A DNA stretch of 12,638 nucleotides, taken from Candidatus Aminicenantota bacterium. Its GTDB lineage: Bacteria > Acidobacteriota > Aminicenantia > Aminicenantales > Aminicenantaceae. The stretch lies in the NCBI GenBank assembly GCA_030673995.1, contig DAOUYU010000029.1, positions 1 through 12,638 on the forward strand, read 5' to 3'. The position numbers and the translations under genes were made by a program. The stretch's first letter is position 1. The number at the start of each line of letters is the position of its first letter. The notes under the pieces are model-generated. The model had not been told where the DNA came from, searched no databases, and worked only from the letters and a program-made list of their open reading frames with translations. Below, piece after piece: positions 1-6,745 of this stretch.

Positions 1-40
1 ATATAGAGCAAATTCTGTGCCATCAGGAAATATAAACATT

Positions 41-61
41 TATCAATTTAAGTTATTGATA
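41..61. other. AT-rich perfect hairpin in the 3' flank of hutU
   Basis: TATCAAT (41-47) and ATTGATA (55-61) form a perfect 7-bp inverted repeat around a 7-nt loop. It lies in an AT-rich, apparently gene-free stretch (1-238) downstream of hutU. It could be an operator-like site for a gene beyond the left edge, or chance pairing in AT-rich DNA. There is no U-tract, so it is not a normal intrinsic terminator. Apart from this and the inverted repeat at 117-199, I see nothing in 1-238. Confidence 0.25.
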
Positions 62-116
62 TTAATAAAGATAGAAAATCTCTGTGCTTGCTAAAAATAC
101 CTTGAATTAAAAGTGA

Positions 117-199
117 ATGTCACACTTTTCCCTGAGCTTTCTCTTACTTTAATAATAACAACGACTTAGGAGATACTCTTATGGCACAAAGTGTGACAT
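117..199. repeat. 12-bp perfect inverted repeat downstream of hutU (REP-like)
   Basis: ATGTCACACTTT (117-128) is mirrored exactly by AAAGTGTGACAT (188-199), with 59 bp between the arms. Each arm is followed on the plus strand by a T-run and C-run (TTTTCCC, CTTTTTCCCCC). The second arm also contains a small local palindrome (CACA/TGTG). Long arms and wide spacing with no T-tract on the hutU strand argue against a simple terminator. A pair of REP-like units or the trace of a small mobile element would fit, but that is inference because no other copy is in the window. Confidence 0.45.
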
Positions 200-238
200 C
201 TTTTTCCCCCTATTATTTTTATAGCTCAGCGCTTTTTT

Positions 239-1912
239 TTAAGGTTTCATCATGGGTACTTTTAATCCCTTTTTCCTGGCAAACTGAATCGCTTCCTCAT
301 ATCCAGCATCGGCATGGCGAGCCACACCTAAGCCAGGATCGACCGTCAGGACTCTTTCCAGTCTCTTCTCTGCAGAGGCCTGCCCGTCTGCGACGATGAC
401 CATCCCGGCATGGATGGAAAGACCGATACCCACTCCGCCTCCGTGATGCACGGAAATCCAGGAAGCACCACTTATTGCGTTTAAAAGAGCATTAAGTATC
501 GGCCAATCAGCAATGGCATCGGAACCGTCCTTCATCCCTTCTGTCTCTCTGTTTGGCGAAGCAACCGAACCCGCATCCAGATGATCCCGGCCGATAACAA
601 TGGGGGCACTGATCTTTCCTTTTTTCACAAGATGATTGATAACTGCGCCAAAACGTGCTCTTTCTCCATAGCCGAGCCAGCAAATTCGAGAGGGAAGCCC
701 CTGGAATTTCACCTGTTTTTGGGCTTTTCTTATCCATCTCTCCAGAGCTTCATCTTCGGGGAATTCTTTAAGCACAGCTTCGTCGGTTAAATAGATATCA
801 TCGGGTTTCCCTGAAAGTGCCGCCCATCGGAAAGGGCCCTTGCCGGAGCAGAAAAGTGGCCGGATGTATTCAGAGACAAAACCAGGAACATCAAAGGCAT
901 TTTCAACACCGGCCTTCTGAGCCTGGCCCCGGATATTGTTTCCATAATCAAAGGCTATCGCGCCTCTTTTTTTCAGTTCGAGCATGGCTTCCATATGTAC
1001 AGCCATGGAATGATAGGCTCTCTTGATATAATCTTCAGGATCTTCTCTTCGGAGTCTCAGGGCTTCTTCATACGGGATGTCATGGGGAACATAACCATTC
1101 AGCTCATCATGGGCCGATGTCTGGTCGGTTAAAACATCAGGAGTTATTCCCCGCCTGACAAACTCGGGAAGGATATCAGCCGCATTACCAAGGAGGGCAA
1201 TGGATATTGCCTTCTCCTTCTTTTTTGCATCAAAGGCAAGTTCCAAAGCCTCATCCAAATCATTCACCATGGTATCCACATACTTTGTCTCAAGCCGCCT
1301 CTGTATTCTATCTTTATCAACTTCGATGACTACAGCAACTCCCTCATTCATGGTCACAGCCAGAGGCTGGGCGCCCCCCATGCCCCCCAATCCTGCAGTT
1401 AGAACTAATCTTCCTTTCAGAGTCCCGCCAAAATGGATCCGGGCAACAGAGGACAGGGTTTCGTATGTTCCCTGAAGAATTCCCTGAGTGCCTATGTAAA
1501 TCCAGCTGCCTGCCGTCATCTGGCCGTACATAGTTAGTCCTTTGGCTTCAAGCCTGCGGAATTCATCCCAGGTTGCCCATTTGGGAACAATCATAGCATT
1601 GACAATCAGCACTCGAGGAGCTTCAGGATGAGTTTCAAACACTGCAACCGGTTTTCCGGACTGGACGACCAATGTCTCGTCATTCTCGAGTTCCCTTAAG
1701 CTCTTTACAATAGCCTGAAAACATTCCCAGTTTCGGGCTGCTTTGCCTGTTCCGCCGTAAACAATAAGTTCCTCTGGCTTTTCCCCGACTTCAGGATCCA
1801 GGTTATTCATCAGCATCCTCAGAGCACCTTCCTGGGACCATCCTTTAGTTTGAAGCTGAGTGCCTCGAGGAGCTCTTATTTCCTTGTACTCATAATCTCT
1901 CTGGATGGCCAT
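239..1912 (-). CDS. hutU: Urocanate hydratase (urocanase)
   Basis: Urocanase (EC 4.2.1.49) adds water to urocanate to give 4-imidazolone-5-propanoate, the second step of histidine degradation, in the cytosol with tightly bound NAD+. The 557-residue product is the usual length for the family and similar from end to end. Visible hallmarks are the N-terminal YGGTGKAARNW segment (about 52-62), the glycine-rich NAD+ site GLGGMGGAQP (about 174-183), the RICWLGYGER segment whose Cys (about 411) matches the conserved active-site Cys, and HHGGGVGIGLSIHAGM (about 489-504). I start at the ATG at 1912 because an AAGGAGGT ribosome site sits just upstream; an in-frame GTG at 1918 overlaps that site and is less likely. 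No hutH, hutI, hutG or hut regulator is in the window, so the rest of the pathway must be elsewhere or absent. A MITE-like element lies about 200 bp upstream. No clear terminator follows. Confidence 0.97.
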   Translation of the reverse strand: MAIQRDYEYKEIRAPRGTQLQTKGWSQEGALRMLMNNLDPEVGEKPEELIVYGGTGKAARNWECFQAIVKSLRELENDETLVVQSGKPVAVFETHPEAPRVLIVNAMIVPKWATWDEFRRLEAKGLTMYGQMTAGSWIYIGTQGILQGTYETLSSVARIHFGGTLKGRLVLTAGLGGMGGAQPLAVTMNEGVAVVIEVDKDRIQRRLETKYVDTMVNDLDEALELAFDAKKKEKAISIALLGNAADILPEFVRRGITPDVLTDQTSAHDELNGYVPHDIPYEEALRLRREDPEDYIKRAYHSMAVHMEAMLELKKRGAIAFDYGNNIRGQAQKAGVENAFDVPGFVSEYIRPLFCSGKGPFRWAALSGKPDDIYLTDEAVLKEFPEDEALERWIRKAQKQVKFQGLPSRICWLGYGERARFGAVINHLVKKGKISAPIVIGRDHLDAGSVASPNRETEGMKDGSDAIADWPILNALLNAISGASWISVHHGGGVGIGLSIHAGMVIVADGQASAEKRLERVLTVDPGLGVARHADAGYEEAIQFARKKGLKVPMMKP

Positions 1913-2009
1913 GACCACCTCCTTACAGTTTGGCTGTTATTATTATGGATTTATCTATTCTCTCTATGTTTCCTTCTTACTGCACATACTTTATTCAATC
2001 ATTATTTCT

Positions 2010-2038
2010 TTTATATCATAATGTTAAACAAAGATAAA
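2010..2038 (-). promoter_or_regulatory. Candidate extended -10 promoter for hutU
   Basis: On the minus strand a TATAAA hexamer (2010-2015) is preceded by TG one base upstream, giving TGATATAAA, an extended -10. The -35 position 17 bp upstream (2033-2038, TTTATC) is poor. Transcription would start near 2003 and leave a leader of about 90 nt before the strong ribosome site of hutU. The leader is AT-rich and I see no obvious riboswitch in it. AT-rich DNA yields such hexamers by chance, so this is tentative. Confidence 0.35.
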
Positions 2039-2117
2039 ATGAGGGTGGTTCTCTCTTTTCTCTCCTTATAATTCTGGCTAAAATTTTAAGATCTGTCTTT
2101 TGTTTACAGAAGAGCAT

Positions 2118-2379
2118 TAGCCTGGATTATTCACGAGTCGAGATTGCTGTAGCGGCGAGGCCGCAGCCCATGAAGCTGTAGTGATCTACTGCGAAGGGGC
2201 TGCAACGAAGCCGATGCGGTGAGATCGGCTCGCCCGTAGGGTAAAAAATGCCGATAGGAATGAAAAAGGAATTCAAGAAATAAAGCGGTTACCTTAGTCT
2301 ATTGATAAAGCATGCTAATATGCTGATATCATCGATGTTAAGTAATGGCATCGGCAGTTTTTATAGATAATTCAGGCTA
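2118..2379. mobile_element. MITE-like element with terminal inverted repeats
   Basis: The ends TAGCCTGGATTAT (2118-2130) and ATAATTCAGGCTA (2367-2379) are inverted repeats matching at 12 of 13 bases. Directly outside them lie GAAGAGCAT (2109-2117) and GATGAGCAT (2380-2388), which match at 8 of 9 bases with a perfect GAGCAT core, as expected of a target-site duplication. The 262-bp interior has no ORF but folds strongly: GCGGC/GCCGC (2152-2164), GCAGCCC/GGGCTGC (2163-2169 with 2197-2203) enclosing GTAG/CTAC (2178-2189), and AGCCGAT/ATCGGCT (2209-2215 with 2224-2230). This GC-rich core contrasts with its AT-rich surroundings. It fills the 515-bp gap between hutU and the acidic-protein gene. I read it as a nonautonomous element; a structured noncoding RNA is the alternative. 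No transposase is present, so mobilisation would have to be in trans. Confidence 0.55.
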
Positions 2380-2433
2380 GATGAGCATTTTACATCTTTG
2401 AGAAAAAGCAGAGGAAAAGAGTCGGTTTTTTGT

Positions 2434-4299
2434 TTATTCTATCCCTAACTCATCAATGATAAGTTTTACATAATTTTCCCTGGGAGTTATCAAGGAATAA
2501 AGATCATCTTTGATCTTCTTCGCATATTCCTCAAAAAAGGTGAAATCATCCTGGTTGCTCCAGTTTTCCATACTTAATTTTTCAAGAACCTCCTTGATGA
2601 TATCCTTGTTCACAATTTCTATAGTGCAATCGGGAAGAGTGCCGGATTTTTCCTCTAATATCTTGCTGCTTCTCGAAAATATTTCTCGCAGGTCTTCTTG
2701 ATGTCTTATAATTTCCTGCTTCACAAAAAATTGATCTTTTGGAGATTCTGTCTGAGAAAGTTTTGTGTAAAGTTTTTTTCCTTCCTCTAAGTGGCTGCTC
2801 AAGGTAGAAATGAGGCATTCACTATCCAGAACAATTCTCTCCTTATTCTGGTAATAGATAATGCCATTCTCATCATCTGGGGGATCGGTTTTTCGGTAAT
2901 CCTTCAGAGGTTCATAAACTTCCATGGATTCTTCGATTCCCACTTCTTCTTTTTCTTCTGTTACCGGCATCTCCTCGGGTGGCTCTATAGTTATTGTATC
3001 TGATGTCTCATCCATCGCTTCCTGAAAACTGATATCCTCTGTAACTTCTTTTTCTTCCTTTACCTTTTCCTCCTTAACTTCCTCTTCTTCGTTCGGAAGC
3101 CTGCCCTTCAGTAAATCTTCAGCCTTGATTCTGATCGTCTCATCCATCGCTTCCAAAGGACTGATCTCTTCCTCGACTTCAACTTCCTCTTTTTCCGGCT
3201 CCTCCTCAGGTTTCTCCGCAACCGCCGTCATTGTCGTCTCATCCATCGCTTCCTGAAAACTGACTCCCTCTGCAGTTTCCTCTTCTCCCTTTACCTCTTC
3301 CTTCTTAACTTCTTCTTCCTTCGGAAGTTTGCCCTTCAGTAAATCGTCAGCCTTGATTCTAATCGTCTCGTCCATCGCTTCTAATGGACTGATCTCTTCC
3401 TCGACTTCAACTTCCTCTTTTTCCGGCTCCTCCTCAGGTTCCTCTACGCCTATCGTCTTTGTCATCTCGTCCAATGCTTCTGAAAGGCTGACTTCTCCCT
3501 CCAATTTCTCCTCTGCTTCTGGAGGCTTCCCCTCCAGCGCCTCTTCCATTTCTTTCTCGGATAACGGGATTTCTATGTTTTCATCCTTTTCTTCCATCTC
3601 AAAATGAACAGCATCACTTTCGGCTTTTTCTTCCTCTCTGATTCCTACCGTTTCTTCAGTCGCCTCTGAAATAGGTGTGACTTCCTCTTTAGCTTCCTCT
3701 CCTACTACTGTCTCCTCTCCTTCAACTTCAACTTCATCCTCTATACCAAGCACATCCTTAATTTTTTTTACCTTTGCCAGCTCTTGCCCAAATTCAACTC
3801 TCACCTCTTCTTGTTCAGCACTTTCTGGAACTTCAGCCGGAGTCTCTGATTTTTCTTCAACTTTTTTTTTAATAGAGGATATTTTACTATCGGCCTCTTG
3901 ATTGAATTCCTCCAACTTCTGGCTCAACTCGCTCACTTTCTTGAGTTCTTCGAGTGTTCGTCCAGTGATTGTCTCAAATTCTCTTTGGAATTGATTGGCC
4001 TTGTTGAGAAATTCATCTATATTGCTTTTAAGATCTTCCCTTTTACGCTCATACTCGGAGATCAAATTCATGTAATTTACCCGGGATTCTTCATCCCCGG
4101 ATTCCTTCTGCACCGGGTCTATCTCCTTTACTTCTTCCTTTATTTCTTCCTTTATTTCTTCCTTTCCCACCTGTTTGCCCTTTTCTTCAATTTCCTTCTC
4201 TATTTCCTCTTCCTTCCTGGCCAGTGCATCCTTTAATTTATTTTCAATATCCTCAATACTAAGGGGAGCTTTTTTCTTACTATTTTTATCTTTTGGCAT
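2434..4299 (-). CDS. Glu-rich repeat protein of unknown function (621 aa)
   Basis: I do not recognise this protein. It is extremely acidic overall, has no signal peptide or membrane segment, and is probably cytoplasmic. Residues 1-60 are charged and helical; 72-150 look like a heptad-type coiled coil (L, I and F spaced among K/E/Q). Residues about 205-440 are low-complexity Glu/Lys/Val with a repeated short motif, S-x-x-E-A-M-D-E-T, centred near 271 (EALDEM variant), 304, 347, 380 and 424, plus a degenerate copy near 208. Residues about 460-621 are less biased, with Tyr, Phe and Trp, and are likely a mainly helical folded domain. The ATG at 4299 has AAGGAG seven bases upstream and a strong promoter, so the gene is probably monocistronic. 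The layout (coiled coil, long acidic linker with repeated peptides, C-terminal domain) suggests a scaffold that docks a partner several times; that is inference. Composition-driven similarity to other acidic proteins would be misleading. Confidence 0.85.
   Translation of the reverse strand: MPKDKNSKKKAPLSIEDIENKLKDALARKEEEIEKEIEEKGKQVGKEEIKEEIKEEVKEIDPVQKESGDEESRVNYMNLISEYERKREDLKSNIDEFLNKANQFQREFETITGRTLEELKKVSELSQKLEEFNQEADSKISSIKKKVEEKSETPAEVPESAEQEEVRVEFGQELAKVKKIKDVLGIEDEVEVEGEETVVGEEAKEEVTPISEATEETVGIREEEKAESDAVHFEMEEKDENIEIPLSEKEMEEALEGKPPEAEEKLEGEVSLSEALDEMTKTIGVEEPEEEPEKEEVEVEEEISPLEAMDETIRIKADDLLKGKLPKEEEVKKEEVKGEEETAEGVSFQEAMDETTMTAVAEKPEEEPEKEEVEVEEEISPLEAMDETIRIKAEDLLKGRLPNEEEEVKEEKVKEEKEVTEDISFQEAMDETSDTITIEPPEEMPVTEEKEEVGIEESMEVYEPLKDYRKTDPPDDENGIIYYQNKERIVLDSECLISTLSSHLEEGKKLYTKLSQTESPKDQFFVKQEIIRHQEDLREIFSRSSKILEEKSGTLPDCTIEIVNKDIIKEVLEKLSMENWSNQDDFTFFEEYAKKIKDDLYSLITPRENYVKLIIDELGIE
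3017..3472 (-). repeat. In-gene tandem repeat, two copies of about 76 codons
   Basis: Two near-identical units of about 228-231 bp lie head to tail inside the acidic-protein gene, roughly 3017-3244 and 3245-3472 (residues about 276-427). The best-conserved block, encoding EISPLEAMDETIRIKA-DLLKG-LP preceded by PEEEPEKEEVEVEEE, differs by only a few bases between 3103-3216 and 3331-3444. Each unit carries two alternating forms of the motif: SPLEAMDETIRI and SFQEAMDET. A more diverged third unit lies just N-terminal (residues about 240-300). The high DNA identity points to recent duplication or ongoing copy-number change by slippage or recombination. Confidence 0.85.
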
Positions 4300-4325
4300 A
4301 TGGGCTCTCCTTCATTTTTGTTAAT

Positions 4326-4354
4326 ATTTTATATATGCACTAAAAATCTGTCAA
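4326..4354 (-). promoter_or_regulatory. Sigma-70-type promoter of the acidic-protein gene
   Basis: On the minus strand, a perfect TTGACA (4349-4354) is followed by a 17-bp spacer and TAAAAT (4326-4331, five of six consensus bases). The predicted start near 4319 gives a leader of about 20 nt that contains the AAGGAG ribosome site. This is one of the best promoter matches in the window and shows that the gene need not depend on read-through from prmC. Confidence 0.75.
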
Positions 4355-4441
4355 GTATATACATATCCCTACACATCTCTCAATCTATTCTTTTTTTTTA
4401 GATAAAATATTGGCAAAACTGACAAAAGAGTTCAATCACCA

Positions 4442-4495
4442 CTTGAGGCGATTCTCAAGAGTATTTTTACCCCTATTTTTCCACCCATAAGGGTG
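4442..4495 (-). terminator. Two hairpins after prmC, possible weak terminator
   Basis: About 15 nt past the prmC stop, the minus strand can form CACCC-TTAT-GGGTG (4482-4495), extendable outward through a G-T pair and two A-T pairs. A second perfect hairpin, CTTGAG-AATCGC-CTCAAG, lies at 4442-4459. Neither is followed by a clean U-run on the minus strand. They could mark the end of the rpmE-prfA-prmC transcript or protect its 3' end, but canonical intrinsic termination is not shown. Confidence 0.3.
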
Positions 4496-4508
4496 AAACC
4501 AGCTAACC

Positions 4509-5357
4509 TTAAGAGGGTGTTTTTCCAAGGGCTAATCTCGAAATCCCTGCAAGGTCTTTAAAAAAACTCACTTCTTCCCAACTGGGATTGAAAAAAGACA
4601 GGACTTTATCCTCCTGTCCGAATCCGATTTCGATAAGGAAATAACCTCCGGGTTTTAAATAAAGAAGGGCTCCCTGAACCAGCTTTTTTATAATCTCCAC
4701 ACCGCTCTTTCCAGCCACTAATGCCCCCTTTGGCTCATGATTCTTTATCTTTTCAGGGAGTTTCGCCCATTCCTCCTTTGAAACATAAGGAGGATTAGAG
4801 ACAATAAAGTCACATTTTCTCTCTAAACAAAGCCTCCTCAAAGGAGAAAATAAGTTTCCCCTGGCAAAACGAATGACTGGAATTTGCTGCTTAAAAGCGT
4901 TTAATCTTGCCGCCTTCAAGGCTTTCTGTGACGTATCCGTTGCAACAATTCGCGCTTTTGGAAGCTCTTTCGCAAGGGAAATTGCTATATTTCCGCACCC
5001 TGTCCCTATATCTACAATGGTTTCAACTCCCTGAGATGACAATTCTATCGTCTTCTCCACAATCAATTCTGTCTCTGGCCGCGGAATCAAAACTCCGGGG
5101 AAAACACTGAACGGAATGGACCAGAACTCCTTTACTCCGGTTAAATATGGGAGAGGGAATCCGGCCAAACGTCTCGAAATCAATTTGTATAAACGTTTTT
5201 CTTGAACTCTCGAGAGTTTATAGTCAGGAGAGGTATGGAACTGTTCCTCTGTTAAAGATGCGCATTTGAGGAGCAAAAGCTTTGCCTCAAGACTCGGATG
5301 GGAAGTATCTTCTAAAAGAGATTTACCTTTAAGGAATAATTCTTGGATTTGACTCAA
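4509..5357 (-). CDS. prmC: Release factor glutamine N5-methyltransferase PrmC
   Basis: PrmC (HemK) uses S-adenosylmethionine to methylate the side-chain amide of the Gln in the GGQ motif of class I release factors, which speeds peptide release. The 282-residue protein has the family's full layout: a helical N-terminal domain with LPYLTG (about 69-74), RPETE (about 93-97), SAM-binding motif I DIGTGCGNIAI (about 116-126), and the catalytic NPPY signature (188-191) that holds the Gln amide. The substrate gene prfA lies 16 bp upstream, the classic pairing. The start is TTG at 5357; a stop (TGA) lies five codons upstream in frame and no ATG/GTG lies between, so TTG is the only plausible full-length start. 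It has no good Shine-Dalgarno match, so its translation is probably coupled to that of prfA. Confidence 0.96.
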   Translation of the reverse strand: MSQIQELFLKGKSLLEDTSHPSLEAKLLLLKCASLTEEQFHTSPDYKLSRVQEKRLYKLISRRLAGFPLPYLTGVKEFWSIPFSVFPGVLIPRPETELIVEKTIELSSQGVETIVDIGTGCGNIAISLAKELPKARIVATDTSQKALKAARLNAFKQQIPVIRFARGNLFSPLRRLCLERKCDFIVSNPPYVSKEEWAKLPEKIKNHEPKGALVAGKSGVEIIKKLVQGALLYLKPGGYFLIEIGFGQEDKVLSFFNPSWEEVSFFKDLAGISRLALGKTPS

Positions 5358-5373
5358 TGAGAGCTCGATTCAA

Positions 5374-5396
5374 CTAGCCTGAATAATCCAGGTTAG
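5374..5396. repeat. Short palindrome forming the 3' end of prfA
   Basis: CTAGCCTG (5374-5381) and CAGGTTAG (5389-5396) are inverted repeats (7 of 8 exact, the other a possible G-U pair) around a 7-nt loop. Read on the prfA strand, the sequence shares the 13-mer CCTGGATTATTCA with the left end of the MITE-like element (2121-2133), and its outer bases resemble both ends of that element. It encodes the last residues of RF1 and contains its TAG stop, so the RF1 C-terminus seems to be repeat-derived. Confidence 0.55.
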
Positions 5397-6471
5397 AGGG
5401 GTTTACTCTCTTTTCCATCATCTGCGTCTGACGATGCAGGATTAGGGCGCTGATGAACCCTTCGATGCTTCCGTCAAGAACATCTTCCAGTTTATGGAGA
5501 GTCAAGTTCAGGCGGTGGTCTGTGACCCTGGATTGAGGAAAATTATATGTTCTTATCTTTTCACTCCTTTTTCCAGTTCCCACTTGAGATTTTCTGTCCT
5601 GGGCAATCCGCTCGTGCTGTTCTCCTTGGGCTTTATCCATTAGCCGCGATCGTAAAATCCTAAGGGCTTTATCTTTATTGCGGTGCTGGGATTTTTCGTC
5701 CTGACAGTTCACAACAAAACCAGACGGTTTGTGGGTGATTCGAATAGCTGAGTAATTTCTATTCACACTCTGCCCACCAGGTCCGGAAGCTCCAAACGCT
5801 TCAATTTCAAGATCCTTGGGATTTAACTCTATGTCTACTTCATCGGCTTCCGGGAGAACAGCCACAGTTACCGTCGATGTATGGATTCGACCGCTGGCTT
5901 CAGTGTGGGGAACCCTTTGGACCCGGTGAACTCCACTTTCATATTTTAGCTGAGAATAAACCCTTTCCCCCCGGATGTTAACAATAATCTCTTTAAAACC
6001 TCCTATAGGAGAATAACTCGTATTCATGATTTCAAACTTCCAGTTCTTCTTTTCTGCAAAGCGCGTATACATGCGGAATAAATCCTGGGCAAAGAGTGAA
6101 GCTTCGTCTCCACCAGCGCCAGCTCTTATCTCCAAAAAGACATTTTTTTCATCATTTGGGTCCTTAGGGAGAAGTAAAACCTTAAGTTCTTCTTCAATTG
6201 TTTCTTCCTTTTGCCGCAGCTCCTTGAGCTCTGCCTCTGCGAGTGCCTTTAACTCAGAGTCAGAATGAGGGCTCCCAAATATTTCCTTTAATTCTTCAAT
6301 ATCTTTTTTGATTTTTTGGAAATTTTCATATTTCTTAATCAGGGGTTCTAAATCTGCACGTTCTTTAGCGATTTTCTTGATTTTTTGATGATCGGAAATG
6401 AGGGTCAGGTCAGATAAAGAAAGGGTTAGTTTGCGGTATTTTTCCTTTCTGCTTTCCAGTTCTTGAAACAT
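5374..6471 (-). CDS. prfA: Peptide chain release factor 1 (RF1)
   Basis: RF1 recognises UAA and UAG in the ribosomal A site and triggers hydrolysis of peptidyl-tRNA. In the 365-residue protein, domain 1 is an N-terminal helical hairpin (about 1-100); the codon-recognition domain has RVQRVPHTEASGRIHTS, with PxT as P188-H189-T190 marking it as RF1 rather than RF2 (SPF); the peptidyl-transferase loop has GPGGQSVN with GGQ at 232-234. Gln234 is the target of the adjacent PrmC. Just after GGQ the sequence is RNYSAI where many RF1s have TTDSA(V/I), a small divergence. The last residues (SNLDYSG) are encoded by a palindrome shared with a repeat elsewhere. The ATG at 6471 is five bases past the rpmE stop and lacks a clear ribosome site, so translational coupling is likely. 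Confidence 0.97.
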   Translation of the reverse strand: MFQELESRKEKYRKLTLSLSDLTLISDHQKIKKIAKERADLEPLIKKYENFQKIKKDIEELKEIFGSPHSDSELKALAEAELKELRQKEETIEEELKVLLLPKDPNDEKNVFLEIRAGAGGDEASLFAQDLFRMYTRFAEKKNWKFEIMNTSYSPIGGFKEIIVNIRGERVYSQLKYESGVHRVQRVPHTEASGRIHTSTVTVAVLPEADEVDIELNPKDLEIEAFGASGPGGQSVNRNYSAIRITHKPSGFVVNCQDEKSQHRNKDKALRILRSRLMDKAQGEQHERIAQDRKSQVGTGKRSEKIRTYNFPQSRVTDHRLNLTLHKLEDVLDGSIEGFISALILHRQTQMMEKRVNPSNLDYSG

Positions 6472-6476
6472 TTTGG

Positions 6477-6689
6477 TTATTTTTTAAACTTGATATCACC
6501 ATATTTCTTCCTGAATTTTTCCACTCTCCCCGCGCTATCAACAAATTTCTGTTTGCCTGTGAAAAAAGGATGGCATTGGGAACAGATTTCTACCCGGATT
6601 TCTTTTTTTGTGGAACGAGTTGTAAAAGTATTTCCACAAGCACAAGCTACACTGCATTCGATGTATTCGGGATGGATATCTTTCTTCAT
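6477..6689 (-). CDS. rpmE: 50S ribosomal protein bL31, zinc-binding form
   Basis: bL31 is a small large-subunit protein that bridges the central protuberance to the 30S head. The 70-residue sequence is full length and starts MKKDIHPEY, as in most orthologues. It is the C+ (zinc) form: Cys16, Cys18, Cys36 and Cys39 form the zinc site (ACACGN and ICSQCHPFFTGKQK), with an extra Cys12 nearby. The ATG at 6689 is preceded by AGGAGA at good spacing and by a strong promoter. It heads the rpmE-prfA-prmC cluster, a common bacterial order. Zinc-dependent control of bL31 is known in other bacteria, but I see no Zur-type operator here. Confidence 0.97.
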   Translation of the reverse strand: MKKDIHPEYIECSVACACGNTFTTRSTKKEIRVEICSQCHPFFTGKQKFVDSAGRVEKFRKKYGDIKFKK

Positions 6690-6716
6690 TCTTCTCTTCT
6701 CCTAAATCGGGACTTG

Positions 6717-6745
6717 ATTATATCAGATAGAGGATTTTATGGCAA
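6717..6745 (-). promoter_or_regulatory. Sigma-70-type promoter of rpmE-prfA-prmC
   Basis: On the minus strand, TTGCCA (6740-6745, five of six) is separated by exactly 17 bp from a perfect TATAAT (6717-6722). The start would be near 6710, leaving about 20 nt of leader including the rpmE ribosome site. The -35 hexamer overlaps the last codons of the upstream 289-residue gene, so the translation cluster has its own strong start even if it is also reached by read-through. Confidence 0.75.

Noticed and set aside
181..399. 72-residue plus-strand frame with AGGAGA upstream of its ATG
   Set aside because: Despite the ribosome-site-like sequence, most of it is antisense to the conserved 3' end of hutU and part of its start is the inverted repeat; no recognisable protein features.
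2152..2230. tRNA or rRNA fragment in the GC-rich core of the gap
   Set aside because: The stems do not form a cloverleaf, there is no CCA or T-loop consensus, and flanking inverted and direct repeats explain the segment better as part of an inserted element.
4442..4468. Plus-strand intrinsic terminator (CTTGAG/CTCAAG followed by T5)
   Set aside because: No plus-strand gene ends here; the stem is short and the T-run is not adjacent to it.
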